The position numbers and the translations under genes are program-made. From Litchfieldia alkalitelluris (GTDB taxonomy: Bacteria > Bacillota > Bacilli > Bacillales > Bacillaceae_L), in assembly GCF_002019645.1 (NCBI RefSeq), contig NZ_KV917374.1:1438696-1502695 (forward strand): DNA of 64,000 bases, given 5' to 3'. The notes below the pieces were generated by a model. The model ran no database searches. It worked only from the letters and a program-made list of their open reading frames with translations, and was not told the DNA's origin. Within the stretch, counting starts at the first letter, position 1, and every line of letters begins with the position of its first letter. This document shows positions 17,247-27,019 of this stretch, in pieces.

Positions 17247-20200
17247 TTGAAGGTGAAATTTAAAGCACTGAAGCGTAAGGTAGTTAATAGTGCAATTGCT
17301 ACGTCAATGTTAGTAGGGACAATCTTTGCACCGATTCTTCCAACAGTTGCTTCTGCGGCAGAAGAGACGAATCCAACAGTAGAGCTACGTATTTTGGGAA
17401 CAACGGATATTCACACAAATATCTTAAACTATGATTACTTCCAAGATAAAGAAACACAGTCTTTTGGACTTTCAAAAGCAGCTACTTTAATTAAACAACA
17501 AAGAACAACAGCTACAAACAGTTTACTTTTCGACAATGGTGATTTAATCCAAGGTAATCCACTTGGAGATTATATTGCTAGAGAAACTGGTTTAGAAGAA
17601 GGACAAGTTCATCCAGCAATTAAAGCTCTAAATTTATTAGATTACGATGCTATGACTGTTGGAAATCATGAATTCAACTTCGGATTAGATTTCCTAAATG
17701 AGGCAATAGCTGGTGCAGAGTTCCCAGTTGTTAACGCTAACGTCTATAAGTTAGATGGAACTCCTTATTTTAAACAATATGAAATTCTTGAAAGACAAGT
17801 AACTGACACAAATGGTAACACTCATACAATCCAAGTTGGGGTTACAGGTTTTGTACCTCCACAAATCCTTAACTGGGATTATGGACATTTAAATGGAAAA
17901 GTTACTGTAAAAGATATCATTGAATCTGCAAATGAAGTTGTACCAGAAATGAAAGCAGAAGGAGCAGATATTGTCGTTGTTCTTGCTCACTCTGGAATTG
18001 ATGATAGTGAATACGTTAAAGGTATGGAGGATGCTGCATATCATTTAACGCTTGTTGAGGATGTAGACGCAGTATTAACTGGTCACTCACATTCTAATTT
18101 CCCAGCCCTACCAACAGATGATAAAGATGATTATGCTTATCCAGATGGTAATGGCTTTGATAATGCAACTGGGACTATTAATGGCGTACCAGTGACAATG
18201 CCAGGTTCTTGGGGAGATCATATTGGACAGATTGACTTAACTCTAGAAAATGTCAATGATGATTGGGTTGTTGCTGATTCTCAAGGTGCTATCTTACCAA
18301 CAGCAGCTTCTGAAAGTGATCCTGAGCTAGAAGCAGCGATAGCAACAGAGCATGCTGGAACTGTTGAGTATGTAAACGGACCTGTAGGGAAGACTACAGC
18401 TCCAATTAATAGCTATTTTGCATTAGTACAAGATGACCCATCAGTACAAATTGTTTCGAATGCACAACAATGGTATGTAGAAAAATGGATCGCGGGTGCT
18501 GGTTCAGAGTATGCGGACCTTCCAGTATTATCATCGGCTGCACCATTTAAAGCAGGTGGACGCGGTGGTACAGATGCATCTTACTTTACTGATATTCCTG
18601 CTGGAACAATTGCAATCAAAAATGTTGCAGACCTTTACTTATACCCTAATACAGTTTATGCATTAAAAATCAATGGATCTGAATTAAAAGAGTGGATCGA
18701 ATGGTCTGCTGGTCAATTTAACCAAATTGATGCAACTAGCAAAGAAGAGCAAGCTCTGATTAATTATAGTTTCAGATCATACAACTTCGATATTATTGAT
18801 GGAGTAACATACGAAATTGATGTTACACAACCAGCTAAATATGATAATGATCAAAATGTAATTAATCCAACTGCAAGTCGTGTTATGAATCTTGAATACA
18901 ATGGTGAACCTGTAACTGCTGACATGGAATTTATTGTTGCGACTAACAATTACCGTGCTGGAACAAACAAAATTGTAAATCCAGGTGGTAAGAACACTGT
19001 GTTCGTAGCTCCAGACGAAAACCGTCAAGCAATTATTGATTATATCGTTAGTAATACTGGTGAAATTAATCCAAGTGCTGATGGTAACTGGAAAATTGCT
19101 GATATTTATGGCGATGTGAATGTAACATTTAATTCAGCAGCTAAAGCACAGGAGTATTTAGAAGGTCAAACATTTATCAACCATGTTGAGACAAATGGAG
19201 ATCTTGCAAAATATTCTCTTGACTTAAATACACTACCTGAAGACGCTTGGCATCTGCGTGTATTACACACAAACGATACACATGCGCACCTTGATGATGT
19301 TGCTCGCCGTGTAACATTAACTGAGCAACAACGTACACAAGTAGCAAACAGTATCTTAGTTGATGCGGGTGACGTATTCTCAGGTGATTTATATTTCACA
19401 AAGTGGTTAGGACAAGCTGACCTAGGATTTATGAATATGATGGGCTATGATGCAATGGTACCAGGAAACCACGAATTTGATAAAGGTCCTGATGCCTTAG
19501 CTGAATTTATTAAGAATGCAACATTCCCAATCGTAAGCTCAAATATTGATTATACAGCTGAGCCTGTATTAAATAGTTTATTAAAAGATGCAGCAACATT
19601 TGATGTAAATGCTGCGAAGACTACCGACAACGCTGGATTATACCCTTATATCGTAATTGATGTTAATGGTGAAAAAGTTGGGGTATTTGGTTTAACAACT
19701 GAAGATACGCCAGAAGCATCAAGTCCAGGAGAAAATATCGTATTTAATGATTCTGTAGAATCAGCAACTGAAACAGTTGAAGCTTTAACAACTTTAGAAA
19801 ATGTCAACAAAATTATTGCGCTTTCTCACAGAGGTCATAATGTTGACCTTGAGCTAGCTGAAGCAGTAGAAGGCATTGACGTAATTGTTGGTGGTCACAC
19901 TCATACAACTCTTGAAGATGAAGTAGTTGTTGCTAATGATGATACACCTACAATTGTTGTACAAGCTAATGATTATGGTGAATTATTAGGTTCTTTAGAT
20001 GTAGTATTTAACACAGACGGTGTTGTACTTCCTGAATATACTGACGGTGAATTTTTAGTAGTAGAGAATGCACCAGAAAATGCTGAAGCAAAAGCGATCC
20101 TTGATGGATATAAAGCTGAGCTTGAAGTATTAAAAACTACTGTAGTTGGATATTCTCAAGTAGTTTTAGATGGTGAACGTGTAAATGTTCGTGCTAAAGA

Positions 20201-21017
20201 AACTAATTTAGGTAACTTAATTACAGATGGTATGCTAGCAAAAGCGCAAGAAACAAAAGGTGCAGATTTTGCAATCACTAATGGTGGTGGAATCCGTGCT
20301 TCTATCGACTCAGGCGATATTACGTTAGGTGAAGTTCTAACAACTATGCCATTTGGAAATACACTTGCTGTCCTTGATGTAACTGGTGCTCAAGTAATTG
20401 AAGCTTTAGAAAATGGTGTTTCTGGAGCAGAACTTGAAGACCTACCAGGTAAATTCCCGCAAGTATCAGGTTTGAAGTTTGGTTTTGATAAAACTCAACC
20501 TGTTGGTGAGAGAATTGTTACTGTCGAAGTATTAGGTGAAGACGGAGAGTATACTCCAATTGAACTTGATAAGACTTACCGTGTTGCAACCAATGCTTTC
20601 GTAGCAGCTGGTGGAGATGGATATGATGTATTCAAGGAAGCTACTTACATGGAAGACCTTGGTATTGTTGACTATGAAGTATTCGTTGAACATATTGCAA
20701 ACCTTGGTGGAGAAGTAAATCCACAAGTTGAAGGTAGAATCCTTGAAGTATCTAAGGATGATGTAGATCCAGTAGATCCGGTAGACCCAGTTGATCCAGT
20801 TGATCCAGTTGATCCAACTGAACCTACTGAACCAGGCGATGAAACAGAACAACCAGGTACTGAAACACCAGGTAACTCTGATGATTCTAAGGATAAAGAT
20901 GGTAAAAAGCTTCCTAATACTGCAACTCAAACTTATAACTATATCTTATTAGGTGTAATGTTACTTGCAGTAGGACTAGTTACAATTTATATCCAACGTA
21001 AGAGAAGAGTAGCTTAA
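17247..21017 (+). CDS. yfkN: Cell-wall-anchored bifunctional 2',3'-cyclic phosphodiesterase / 5'-nucleotidase (YfkN type)
   Basis: This 1256-residue exported enzyme has a signal peptide (1-38, ending VASAA), a first metallophosphatase plus 5'-nucleotidase module (TTDIHTN, DNGDLIQGNP, GNHEFN, GHSHSN), and a second (HTNDTHAH, DAGDVFSGD, PGNHEFD, GGHTHT, then ITNGGGIRASI and TNAFVAAGGDGYDVF). A (DPV)n spacer leads to LPNTA at 1222-1226, a membrane segment and RKRR: a sortase signal of the type used by Bacillus SrtD/YhcS-like enzymes. It should release nucleosides and phosphate from nucleotides outside the cell. TTG 17247 follows GGAAGGTGG. B. subtilis YfkN is longer (1462). Confidence 0.92.
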   Translation: MKVKFKALKRKVVNSAIATSMLVGTIFAPILPTVASAAEETNPTVELRILGTTDIHTNILNYDYFQDKETQSFGLSKAATLIKQQRTTATNSLLFDNGDLIQGNPLGDYIARETGLEEGQVHPAIKALNLLDYDAMTVGNHEFNFGLDFLNEAIAGAEFPVVNANVYKLDGTPYFKQYEILERQVTDTNGNTHTIQVGVTGFVPPQILNWDYGHLNGKVTVKDIIESANEVVPEMKAEGADIVVVLAHSGIDDSEYVKGMEDAAYHLTLVEDVDAVLTGHSHSNFPALPTDDKDDYAYPDGNGFDNATGTINGVPVTMPGSWGDHIGQIDLTLENVNDDWVVADSQGAILPTAASESDPELEAAIATEHAGTVEYVNGPVGKTTAPINSYFALVQDDPSVQIVSNAQQWYVEKWIAGAGSEYADLPVLSSAAPFKAGGRGGTDASYFTDIPAGTIAIKNVADLYLYPNTVYALKINGSELKEWIEWSAGQFNQIDATSKEEQALINYSFRSYNFDIIDGVTYEIDVTQPAKYDNDQNVINPTASRVMNLEYNGEPVTADMEFIVATNNYRAGTNKIVNPGGKNTVFVAPDENRQAIIDYIVSNTGEINPSADGNWKIADIYGDVNVTFNSAAKAQEYLEGQTFINHVETNGDLAKYSLDLNTLPEDAWHLRVLHTNDTHAHLDDVARRVTLTEQQRTQVANSILVDAGDVFSGDLYFTKWLGQADLGFMNMMGYDAMVPGNHEFDKGPDALAEFIKNATFPIVSSNIDYTAEPVLNSLLKDAATFDVNAAKTTDNAGLYPYIVIDVNGEKVGVFGLTTEDTPEASSPGENIVFNDSVESATETVEALTTLENVNKIIALSHRGHNVDLELAEAVEGIDVIVGGHTHTTLEDEVVVANDDTPTIVVQANDYGELLGSLDVVFNTDGVVLPEYTDGEFLVVENAPENAEAKAILDGYKAELEVLKTTVVGYSQVVLDGERVNVRAKETNLGNLITDGMLAKAQETKGADFAITNGGGIRASIDSGDITLGEVLTTMPFGNTLAVLDVTGAQVIEALENGVSGAELEDLPGKFPQVSGLKFGFDKTQPVGERIVTVEVLGEDGEYTPIELDKTYRVATNAFVAAGGDGYDVFKEATYMEDLGIVDYEVFVEHIANLGGEVNPQVEGRILEVSKDDVDPVDPVDPVDPVDPVDPTEPTEPGDETEQPGTETPGNSDDSKDKDGKKLPNTATQTYNYILLGVMLLAVGLVTIYIQRKRRVA

Positions 21018-21030
21018 TAGCGACTAAACA

Positions 21031-21064
21031 AGACCCCACATAGATTTCTATGTGGGGTTTTTGC
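21031..21064 (+). terminator. Terminator of the nucleotidase gene
   Basis: ACCCCACATAGA/TCTATGTGGGGT with TT loop and a T-run. Confidence 0.92.
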
Positions 21065-21165
21065 ATACTGCAAAATTATAAAGTGTTAAAGGAAGATGAT
21101 GTAGAGTTATGTAAAATAATGTATAATATTGGTATGGAATATTTATTTGAGGCTAGGGGTAACTT

Positions 21166-21606
21166 ATGAAATGTGATCAATGTGGAAGTTTTGATAGCAT
21201 GGCTAATCATATGTATGTTGATAAAAATCACCTATTGTTAACAGAAAATGAACTAATTGCATTCGGTATTGTTCATCATCGACATACCAAAAATCCGAGC
21301 TTTAGCAAAGTTATTTTATGTGGGATTTGTTATGAGACAATAGATTCCAAGAAGAATAGAGTGTTAAAAATAAAAAAATCTAACTCTGCCGTTATTAGAG
21401 GAGACAAACGGAAAAGAAGAGATAAAACGACTTTTTATATATGTTATTTTTGCCAATCGGAGAATGAACCTTTAAGGAGTACATGCAGAAAGTGTGAAAA
21501 GAATCTATTCAGTACAGATTATGAGACTAAACAAGTTAGTTCCAGTAACTGTTTATATTGTAAAACTAGCCTAATTAAAAGGCTTTTAAAATATCTCACT
21601 CAATAA
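21166..21606 (+). CDS. Zinc-ribbon protein of unknown function
   Basis: The 146-residue basic protein holds several CxxC knuckles: CDQC at 3-6, CGIC near 52, CYFC near 92, CRKC near 106 and CLYC near 125, probably two or three zinc sites. GAGGCTAGGGG precedes ATG 21166. No catalytic domain or family is recognised. A shared terminator separates it from the converging chemoreceptor gene. Confidence 0.65.
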   Translation: MKCDQCGSFDSMANHMYVDKNHLLLTENELIAFGIVHHRHTKNPSFSKVILCGICYETIDSKKNRVLKIKKSNSAVIRGDKRKRRDKTTFYICYFCQSENEPLRSTCRKCEKNLFSTDYETKQVSSSNCLYCKTSLIKRLLKYLTQ

Positions 21607-21649
21607 ATTTAGTATTGTATTCAGCTATAGTATTAAATATCTATATTAT

Positions 21650-21682
21650 CATAAAAAAAGCACAATTCTGTGCTTTTTTATT
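21650..21682. terminator. Bidirectional terminator
   Basis: AAAAAAGCACA-ATTC-TGTGCTTTTTT between the zinc-ribbon gene and the converging chemoreceptor. Confidence 0.88.
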
Positions 21683-21702
21683 ATGATTATCAAGGAGACA
21701 CC

Positions 21703-23409
21703 TTATGTAAAATTAAATTCCTTGGTTATTTTAGCTAATGAAGTTGATAAAGTTGTTAGCTTTAAGCCAATTTGATGAGTGTTATCCATTTTGTCAATTT
21801 GGTCATGACTTGTTAATAACATTTGCTCTGTACTTGCTAGTGTTTCCTGAGATACTGATGTAAAGGTTATTGTTGCTTCTTCTAAATGTGGTAACACCTG
21901 TTTTAGGTCCTTCAGATCTCCTTCCATTGCTTTTAAATTGCTAGTTACCTTTATTATCTCTTCCATAAGACTATCAAAGGAAGTTTTTGAGTGATTAGCA
22001 GTGATTAGGTTTGATTGTATCTTTTCTAACATTTCCTTAAACTCAGTTGTAGCTACTGAAGTCATTTGCTCCATATTTCCTATGGATCTTGTAATCTCTG
22101 AAGTAGCAGCGGTAGACTGTTCTGCTAACTTTCTAACTTCATTCGCAACAACAGCGAATCCTTTACCAGCTTCGCCTGCTCTTGCTGCTTCGATGGTAGC
22201 ATTTAGTGCTAATAGTTTAGTTTGTTCTTCCACTTTTTGAATCAACCCGACTAGCTTAGTAATTGAAGAAGATTGGTCTCGCACCATCTGAATCGTTTTG
22301 TTCATGTGTTCAAAGTCATTTTTGAATGTAAGTATTGTCTTTATTAAATTTGATATATTTTTCTCCCCATTAAGAGCAGAATGATACATACCCTCTGAAC
22401 TAATAAAAACCACATTCATATTTTCTAATAATTGTTCATTAACCTGCTTTAAGGCATGAAATTGCTGAACATGACTATCTGAGCTACTCGCAGTTTGTTC
22501 TGCCCCTTCTTTTACGGTATTTATGACATTGACTAGCTCTTGACTATGTAATAAAGCATCTCGTGATGAAACGGTTAACTGATCCCCTGTTTCTTCTAAT
22601 TCAAAAGTGGTTTCAGATAGCTCATTTAAAATTGTGGTCATTTGCCCCATCATCGTATGGAAGCTTTTATTTAAAGAGATAAATTCTGGAATGGTGGTAT
22701 TAAGTTCAGTATTTTGATTCATGTTTCCGTTCCTAACTTGCTTCATTCTATTTTGTAATTGAAGCAGAGGCTTTGTTAATCTTTGGACGAATAAAATAAT
22801 GGCAATGGTTGCGAAAATAATACTTAATAATATGATGAAAAGAGTAGATCTGGCCATTTGCTGGATTTCGTTTAAATATGATTCAGTAGGAACAACAAGT
22901 ACATAGTGACCACCAATTTCACTGATTTTCTTAGCTAATATCGTGTAATCTTTATTGGCAATTACGTGATGGAACACTTTTTTCTCTTCATTTATAATTT
23001 TGGTCACTAATGTATGTTCTAAAGTAATAGATGAATTTATACTCGTTTGAAAGGGTGTAACCTTATGATCAACAATGTAAAACATATCAGAAAGAAATCC
23101 ATCTTCTTTCAGTTGCTTTTGTTGTTCCCGTATACTTATTTCAAGTTGTTGCTTAAAGTAATCTTCATCACTTACATACATAAACTTCAAATTACTAGAA
23201 ATGTTGGAGATGATATCAGCTTCCCTACTTAGTCTATTTTCTGTAGTATTAATAGTAGCAATTTTAGCTTGATAATAGGAGCTTGCACCAACTGAAACAA
23301 TTGAAATGACTAGTAATAAAATAAATAGAAAAAGTAACCTGTTTTTTAGACTAAAACGTTTTAGTAAGTTTTCTAAGCTTTTCTGTTTTTTGTTATGTAC
23401 TTGGTCCAT
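21703..23409 (-). CDS. Methyl-accepting chemotaxis protein
   Basis: The 568-residue receptor has a membrane segment at about 22-44, an extracellular sensor of about 145 residues, a second segment at about 190-210, a HAMP linker with [19 protein letters not shown], and a cytoplasmic coiled coil. The signalling tip reads [20 protein letters not shown]...[18 protein letters not shown], which docks CheA/CheW. The attractant is unknown. It is a single-gene unit. Confidence 0.93.
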   Translation of the reverse strand: MDQVHNKKQKSLENLLKRFSLKNRLLFLFILLLVISIVSVGASSYYQAKIATINTTENRLSREADIISNISSNLKFMYVSDEDYFKQQLEISIREQQKQLKEDGFLSDMFYIVDHKVTPFQTSINSSITLEHTLVTKIINEEKKVFHHVIANKDYTILAKKISEIGGHYVLVVPTESYLNEIQQMARSTLFIILLSIIFATIAIILFVQRLTKPLLQLQNRMKQVRNGNMNQNTELNTTIPEFISLNKSFHTMMGQMTTILNELSETTFELEETGDQLTVSSRDALLHSQELVNVINTVKEGAEQTASSSDSHVQQFHALKQVNEQLLENMNVVFISSEGMYHSALNGEKNISNLIKTILTFKNDFEHMNKTIQMVRDQSSSITKLVGLIQKVEEQTKLLALNATIEAARAGEAGKGFAVVANEVRKLAEQSTAATSEITRSIGNMEQMTSVATTEFKEMLEKIQSNLITANHSKTSFDSLMEEIIKVTSNLKAMEGDLKDLKQVLPHLEEATITFTSVSQETLASTEQMLLTSHDQIDKMDNTHQIGLKLTTLSTSLAKITKEFNFT

Positions 23410-23518
23410 ACTTTGCCTCCGTTTACATTATTCGTATTTATACGACAAATTTTACCATTGGTATATTAAGCTAGTGTAAACTGGTTGTAAATTTTAAAAA
23501 GAATAGACCCCACCAACA

Positions 23519-23566
23519 AAAAACCCCTCTGTAAAAGTAATTATACTTTTACAAAGGGGTTTTTAA
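23519..23566 (-). terminator. Terminator of the subtilisin gene
   Basis: AAAAACCCCT-TGTAAAAGTA pairs with TACTTTTACA-AGGGGTTTTT; on the minus strand it ends transcription 2 bases after the protease stop. Confidence 0.9.
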
Positions 23567-23567
23567 A

Positions 23568-24698
23568 TTACTTTATAGCAGCTTCTACATTAATGACTCC
23601 ACTTCCATAATAGAAAGAATCACCCAGATAGGTCGCAGTATTTCGTAATCTTTCGCGCACTTGTACATTAGTTAATGAAGGGTGCTTTGCTAGAATAAGA
23701 GCAGCAGCCCCTGCTACATGTGGTGATGCCATCGAAGTTCCGTTATAGGAATCATACCCATTCCCAGGAACCGAGCTTAAGATGTTTACTCCAGGAGCCA
23801 TCACTTCTAACTCACTTCCAACACTTGAAAATGATGCACGATTGTTACTACTATCAACAGCACCAACCGCAATAACAGAACTGTATTTAGCTGGATATCC
23901 AATGGTGTTTCGCTTTCCTCTAGAGCCACTATTCCCTGCAGCTGCAACAACGACAACACCACTATTATATGCATTATCAACAGCTTGCTCAAGAGCAGTA
24001 GAGCCTTGAGATCCACCTAAACTCATATTTATAACATCCATACCGTTTTCTACAGCCCACTCAATACCTTGAGCAATTCCAGCATATGTACCAGATCCAT
24101 CAGCACCTAATACTTTTACTGCATAAAGAGATGCGCTTGGAGCTACCCCTAACACACCAAGTGTATTATTAAGACCAGCAACGGTTCCAGCAACATGGGT
24201 ACCATGCCCGTTTCCATCAGTTAGAGCATCTGGTTCACCTGAAACGAAACTTGCACCTCCAGCCACATTTAGATCTTCGTGAGTAGCATCAATTCCTGTA
24301 TCCAGAATTGCTACTTTTACGCCAGAACCTGTAACACCAGTTGATTGAACAGTATCTGCTTTAATATGAGGAATTCCCCATGGAACAGTCTGACCAATTG
24401 CATAGGCTATTTGATTTTCTTCCACAAATGCTACATTAGGTGTTTTAGAAAGAGCATAGGCAGCACTTTCTGGAAGGGTAACATGAGCAACATTCATGAA
24501 TTTATATTCATGCTTTACGCTTCCGCCAAGTGACTTAATTTTAGATTTTTGAGTTTGAGTGATTTTGCTGGAAAAGCCAATTAGGTAGTCTTTTTTAATC
24601 GAATTTCCTTTTGCTTCTGTTGAGGTGTTAAAGAAGAACATTGAAAAAACAAGCACAAAACTTAGCAAAATACTACTTACTAATTTCATTTTCTTCAA
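23568..24698 (-). CDS. aprE: Subtilisin-type secreted serine protease
   Basis: The 376-residue prepro-enzyme has a signal peptide (1-29, ending TEAKG), an I9 propeptide (about 36-96, [12 protein letters not shown]...VAFVEENQ) and the mature S8 domain. The triad is Asp in AILDTGID, His in [10 protein letters not shown] and Ser in [16 protein letters not shown] holds the oxyanion Asn. Length and layout equal subtilisin. The start is TTG 24698, 8 bases after GGAGGT. It is divergent from the RNPP peptide-sensing regulator at 25076, which suggests cell-density control of protease output (inference). Confidence 0.95.
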   Translation of the reverse strand: MKKMKLVSSILLSFVLVFSMFFFNTSTEAKGNSIKKDYLIGFSSKITQTQKSKIKSLGGSVKHEYKFMNVAHVTLPESAAYALSKTPNVAFVEENQIAYAIGQTVPWGIPHIKADTVQSTGVTGSGVKVAILDTGIDATHEDLNVAGGASFVSGEPDALTDGNGHGTHVAGTVAGLNNTLGVLGVAPSASLYAVKVLGADGSGTYAGIAQGIEWAVENGMDVINMSLGGSQGSTALEQAVDNAYNSGVVVVAAAGNSGSRGKRNTIGYPAKYSSVIAVGAVDSSNNRASFSSVGSELEVMAPGVNILSSVPGNGYDSYNGTSMASPHVAGAAALILAKHPSLTNVQVRERLRNTATYLGDSFYYGSGVINVEAAIK

Positions 24699-25075
24699 GA
24701 TTTATTACCTCCATTTAGTGTTTTTGATAATCAAACGGCTGGTAGACTACTAGATAGAGATTAGGAAAAACAACTCGACAATTACGGGGATTAGTTTTGA
24801 ATGTTTGATTATATTGCGTATTGTAGCATCTTACTGGGTTGATTCATATTGGGAAAATAACCGTAAAATTCATTGGATTAATGCTATAATGAACCAGGTA
24901 TTTTCCAATCATAAAAAAAAAGTAGGTACTAAAGTCTTATTTAGGAAACATTGTCCTGAAAAACACGTATAACAGACCATTTTTGTCTATAATTTTCCCA
25001 AATTTTCATTGAAGGAGTTTTCGAATAAATAAAGAATTTAATAGTATATATACATCATGACTAGAGGAGTGTGTT
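24699..25075. promoter_or_regulatory. Divergent control region between subtilisin and the RNPP regulator
   Basis: No gene is seen in these 377 bases. GTATATATAC at 25044-25053 is a perfect palindrome 23 bases ahead of the regulator start and is a candidate operator. No full PlcR-box was found. Confidence 0.3.
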
Positions 25076-26350
25076 ATGAATATAGGAAACAGGATAAAAA
25101 TGGCAAGAATACACCAAAACATGACACAGGCTAAACTGTCTAAAGGTATTATTTCAATTTCTTATCTATCTAAAATAGAACATGGCCTAACAACTGCGAG
25201 TAGAGAAGTTCTTGAAATGTTATGTGAACGATTAGGATTGCCGCTTTCAGAGGAGCAGGAAGTTGAACTTATCAAGGAATTGAAAAGTTGGTATCAGCAG
25301 ATTGTGCAAAAAAACTCTGAAGAGGCTTCCAGTTTATACAAAAAGTATAAAAATGCTTTTAGGGAAAATAGCGATTCTATAGCATTTATCTATTTTTGTT
25401 TATTTGAAATTCGTTATTTATTTACGGTTGGCGAAATGGAAAAAGCAAAAGTACAGCTTCTAAAACTAGAGTTAATTCAAGAATTATTAGACCGAGATAT
25501 GAATTATTATTATCAAAAATTCCTTGGTCTCTACAACTATCTGACAGGACAGTATACTTTAGCTAAAGAACATTACCAGCTTGCTGAGAGATTACTTGTA
25601 AACAGTATTCAATATGAAAAGTGGGAAGAAGCTAATCTATATTATTCGATGGGTTTAACCTATAGCCAAACGAATAATCCAACACTAACGATCAGTTATA
25701 CGAAAAAGGCCTTGGTTATATATCAATCATTATATGACCTAAAGCGATGCGCTGAATGTCATATATTACATGGTATTGGTTATGTGAAAACAGAAGAATT
25801 CAGTCTAGCTGAAGATAGTTATCGGACTGCAAGTAAATTAGCATATCAAATGGATGATATTTACCTTAAAGGACTTATACATCATAACCTTGGATATTTA
25901 TTATCATTACAAGAAAGAACAACTGAAGCCATTAAGGAGTTTGAAAGTAGTCTAGAATATAAGGAAACTGGTAATTTAATAGGCCGGTTAAAAACAATCC
26001 TTTCTTTGACTAACGAGTATTATCTAATAGGAAATGTTGATAAAAGCAAAGAGTGGATAAGGGAAGCAAAAGAATTATTATCTCAATTTGATCAACATGA
26101 TAAGCCGATAGAATATGATATTCATTTTACTTTATATGATTATTTGACAACTGGGCAATTTGAGGAATATGAGATAACCTTCAAAAAAGCAGGTATGACA
26201 TATTTTAAAAAATTTGAAATGAATTATTATTTATCTTATTATTCTGAGATTCTGGCAAAGCACTATGAATCTGTCTTTAAATATAAACAGGCATGTTACT
26301 ATTATGCTATATCAACCAATGCATTAAAAAAACAAAACTATATCTATTAG
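25076..26350 (+). CDS. NprR/PlcR-like peptide-sensing regulator (RNPP family)
   Basis: The 424-residue protein begins with an HTH_3 domain (MNIGNRIKMARIHQNMTQAKLSKG, then SYLSKIEHGLTTASREVLEMLCERLGL, about 1-60). The rest is helical TPR repeats, for example YNYLTGQYTLAKEHYQLAERLL and HHNLGYLLSLQERTTEAIKEFE. This layout and length (NprR about 423) are those of RNPP regulators, which bind re-imported signal peptides in the TPR groove. The next gene, 12 bases on with its ribosome site against this stop codon, encodes a 42-residue secreted-peptide precursor, which fits. It lies divergent from subtilisin. Specific function unproven. Confidence 0.85.
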   Translation: MNIGNRIKMARIHQNMTQAKLSKGIISISYLSKIEHGLTTASREVLEMLCERLGLPLSEEQEVELIKELKSWYQQIVQKNSEEASSLYKKYKNAFRENSDSIAFIYFCLFEIRYLFTVGEMEKAKVQLLKLELIQELLDRDMNYYYQKFLGLYNYLTGQYTLAKEHYQLAERLLVNSIQYEKWEEANLYYSMGLTYSQTNNPTLTISYTKKALVIYQSLYDLKRCAECHILHGIGYVKTEEFSLAEDSYRTASKLAYQMDDIYLKGLIHHNLGYLLSLQERTTEAIKEFESSLEYKETGNLIGRLKTILSLTNEYYLIGNVDKSKEWIREAKELLSQFDQHDKPIEYDIHFTLYDYLTTGQFEEYEITFKKAGMTYFKKFEMNYYLSYYSEILAKHYESVFKYKQACYYYAISTNALKKQNYIY

Positions 26351-26362
26351 GAGGATACAAGA

Positions 26363-26491
26363 ATGAAAAAGTTTTTAGTTATGACTTTACTTAGCTTAGG
26401 ATTACTAGTTACTACTGTTGGTACTATTAATGGAGGCGGGGGCGGTGGCCCAGAGCATCCAGATCCACTTTCTGTTGTTGAACAACAATAA
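26363..26491 (+). CDS. Secreted signal-peptide precursor (NprX/PapR/Phr-like), cognate of the RNPP regulator
   Basis: The 42-codon frame opens MKKFLVMTLLSLGLLVTT, a clear signal sequence, then a run of six glycines and a short C-terminal end PEHPDPLSVVEQQ. GGAGG immediately follows the regulator stop, 8 bases before ATG 26363, so translation is coupled. Precursors of PapR, NprX and Phr pheromones have the same size, place and layout: a signal peptide plus a C-terminal active peptide of 5-8 residues released by proteases. The C-terminus does not match the NprX or PapR sequences I know. A terminator follows at once. Confidence 0.75.
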   Translation: MKKFLVMTLLSLGLLVTTVGTINGGGGGGPEHPDPLSVVEQQ

Positions 26492-26510
26492 TAATCTGTA
26501 AAACAAGTTA

Positions 26511-26552
26511 AAAAGGTGTAAGCTCCAGTCATTTTGGGCTTACACCTTTTTC
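26511..26552 (+). terminator. Terminator of the regulator-peptide unit
   Basis: AAAAGGTGTAAGC pairs with GCTTACACCTTTT, with a T-run. Confidence 0.9.
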
Positions 26553-26618
26553 TATGCGCTTGAAACAGATTTTTGTCTATTTGCTCCATAAAGGGTGAAA
26601 ATAGTGCATTCGCCTAGT

Positions 26619-26671
26619 GTGGATCGCAGCTCATGGAACTCCGCAACCTAAGTTATTTTCAGGGTAGACAC
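26619..26671. repeat. Solo right end of the dispersed repeat
   Basis: GTGGATCGCAGCTCATGGAA followed by CTAAGTTATTTTCAGGGTAG repeats the right end of the fuller copy at 26836-26886 almost exactly, so a partial duplication lies in tandem with it. Confidence 0.7.
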
Positions 26672-26730
26672 CTATGCTAAATAAGTATTTCGCACCATGG
26701 TGGATGAAAATGTTTACCCCTCAGTGTGTA

Positions 26731-26886
26731 ATGAGCGAAGAGCCACCTGACTCCTGCGGGATCTAGCGGTCTCGTGAGACCCCGCAGGAGCCAAAAGCGA
26801 CGAGGAGGCTCCCGGACTGCCCCGCGGAAAGCAGGTGGATCGCAGCTCATGGAACTCGGTTAACTAAGTTATTTTCAGGATAGAAT
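26731..26886. repeat. GC-rich dispersed palindromic repeat, copy A
   Basis: About 156 bases, much richer in GC than the surroundings. It contains a nested palindrome CTCCTGCGGG / GGTCTC-GT-GAGACC / CCCGCAGGAG (26751-26790) and ends with GTGGATCGCAGCTCATGGAA. A second copy lies at 54563-54728. It has no coding capacity and resembles the small non-autonomous palindromic repeats scattered in Bacillus genomes; its mover is unknown. The rest of the 26492-27019 gap shows nothing else. Confidence 0.75.
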
Positions 26887-27019
26887 TTGAATTTTCGATG
26901 TGACTCTATTGTGGATTACTTTCTTTTCATATTATATTGTAAGAATATATTGATATAGATACTAAAAAAGATACAATAACTATAACACTTTTCCAGAAAT
27001 TAAAGGAGAGAGAGAGCTA

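Noticed and set aside
20750-20820. Tandem GATCCAGTTGATCC-like DNA repeat
   Set aside because: It is the (DPV)n wall-spacer coding region of the nucleotidase, not an independent repeat.
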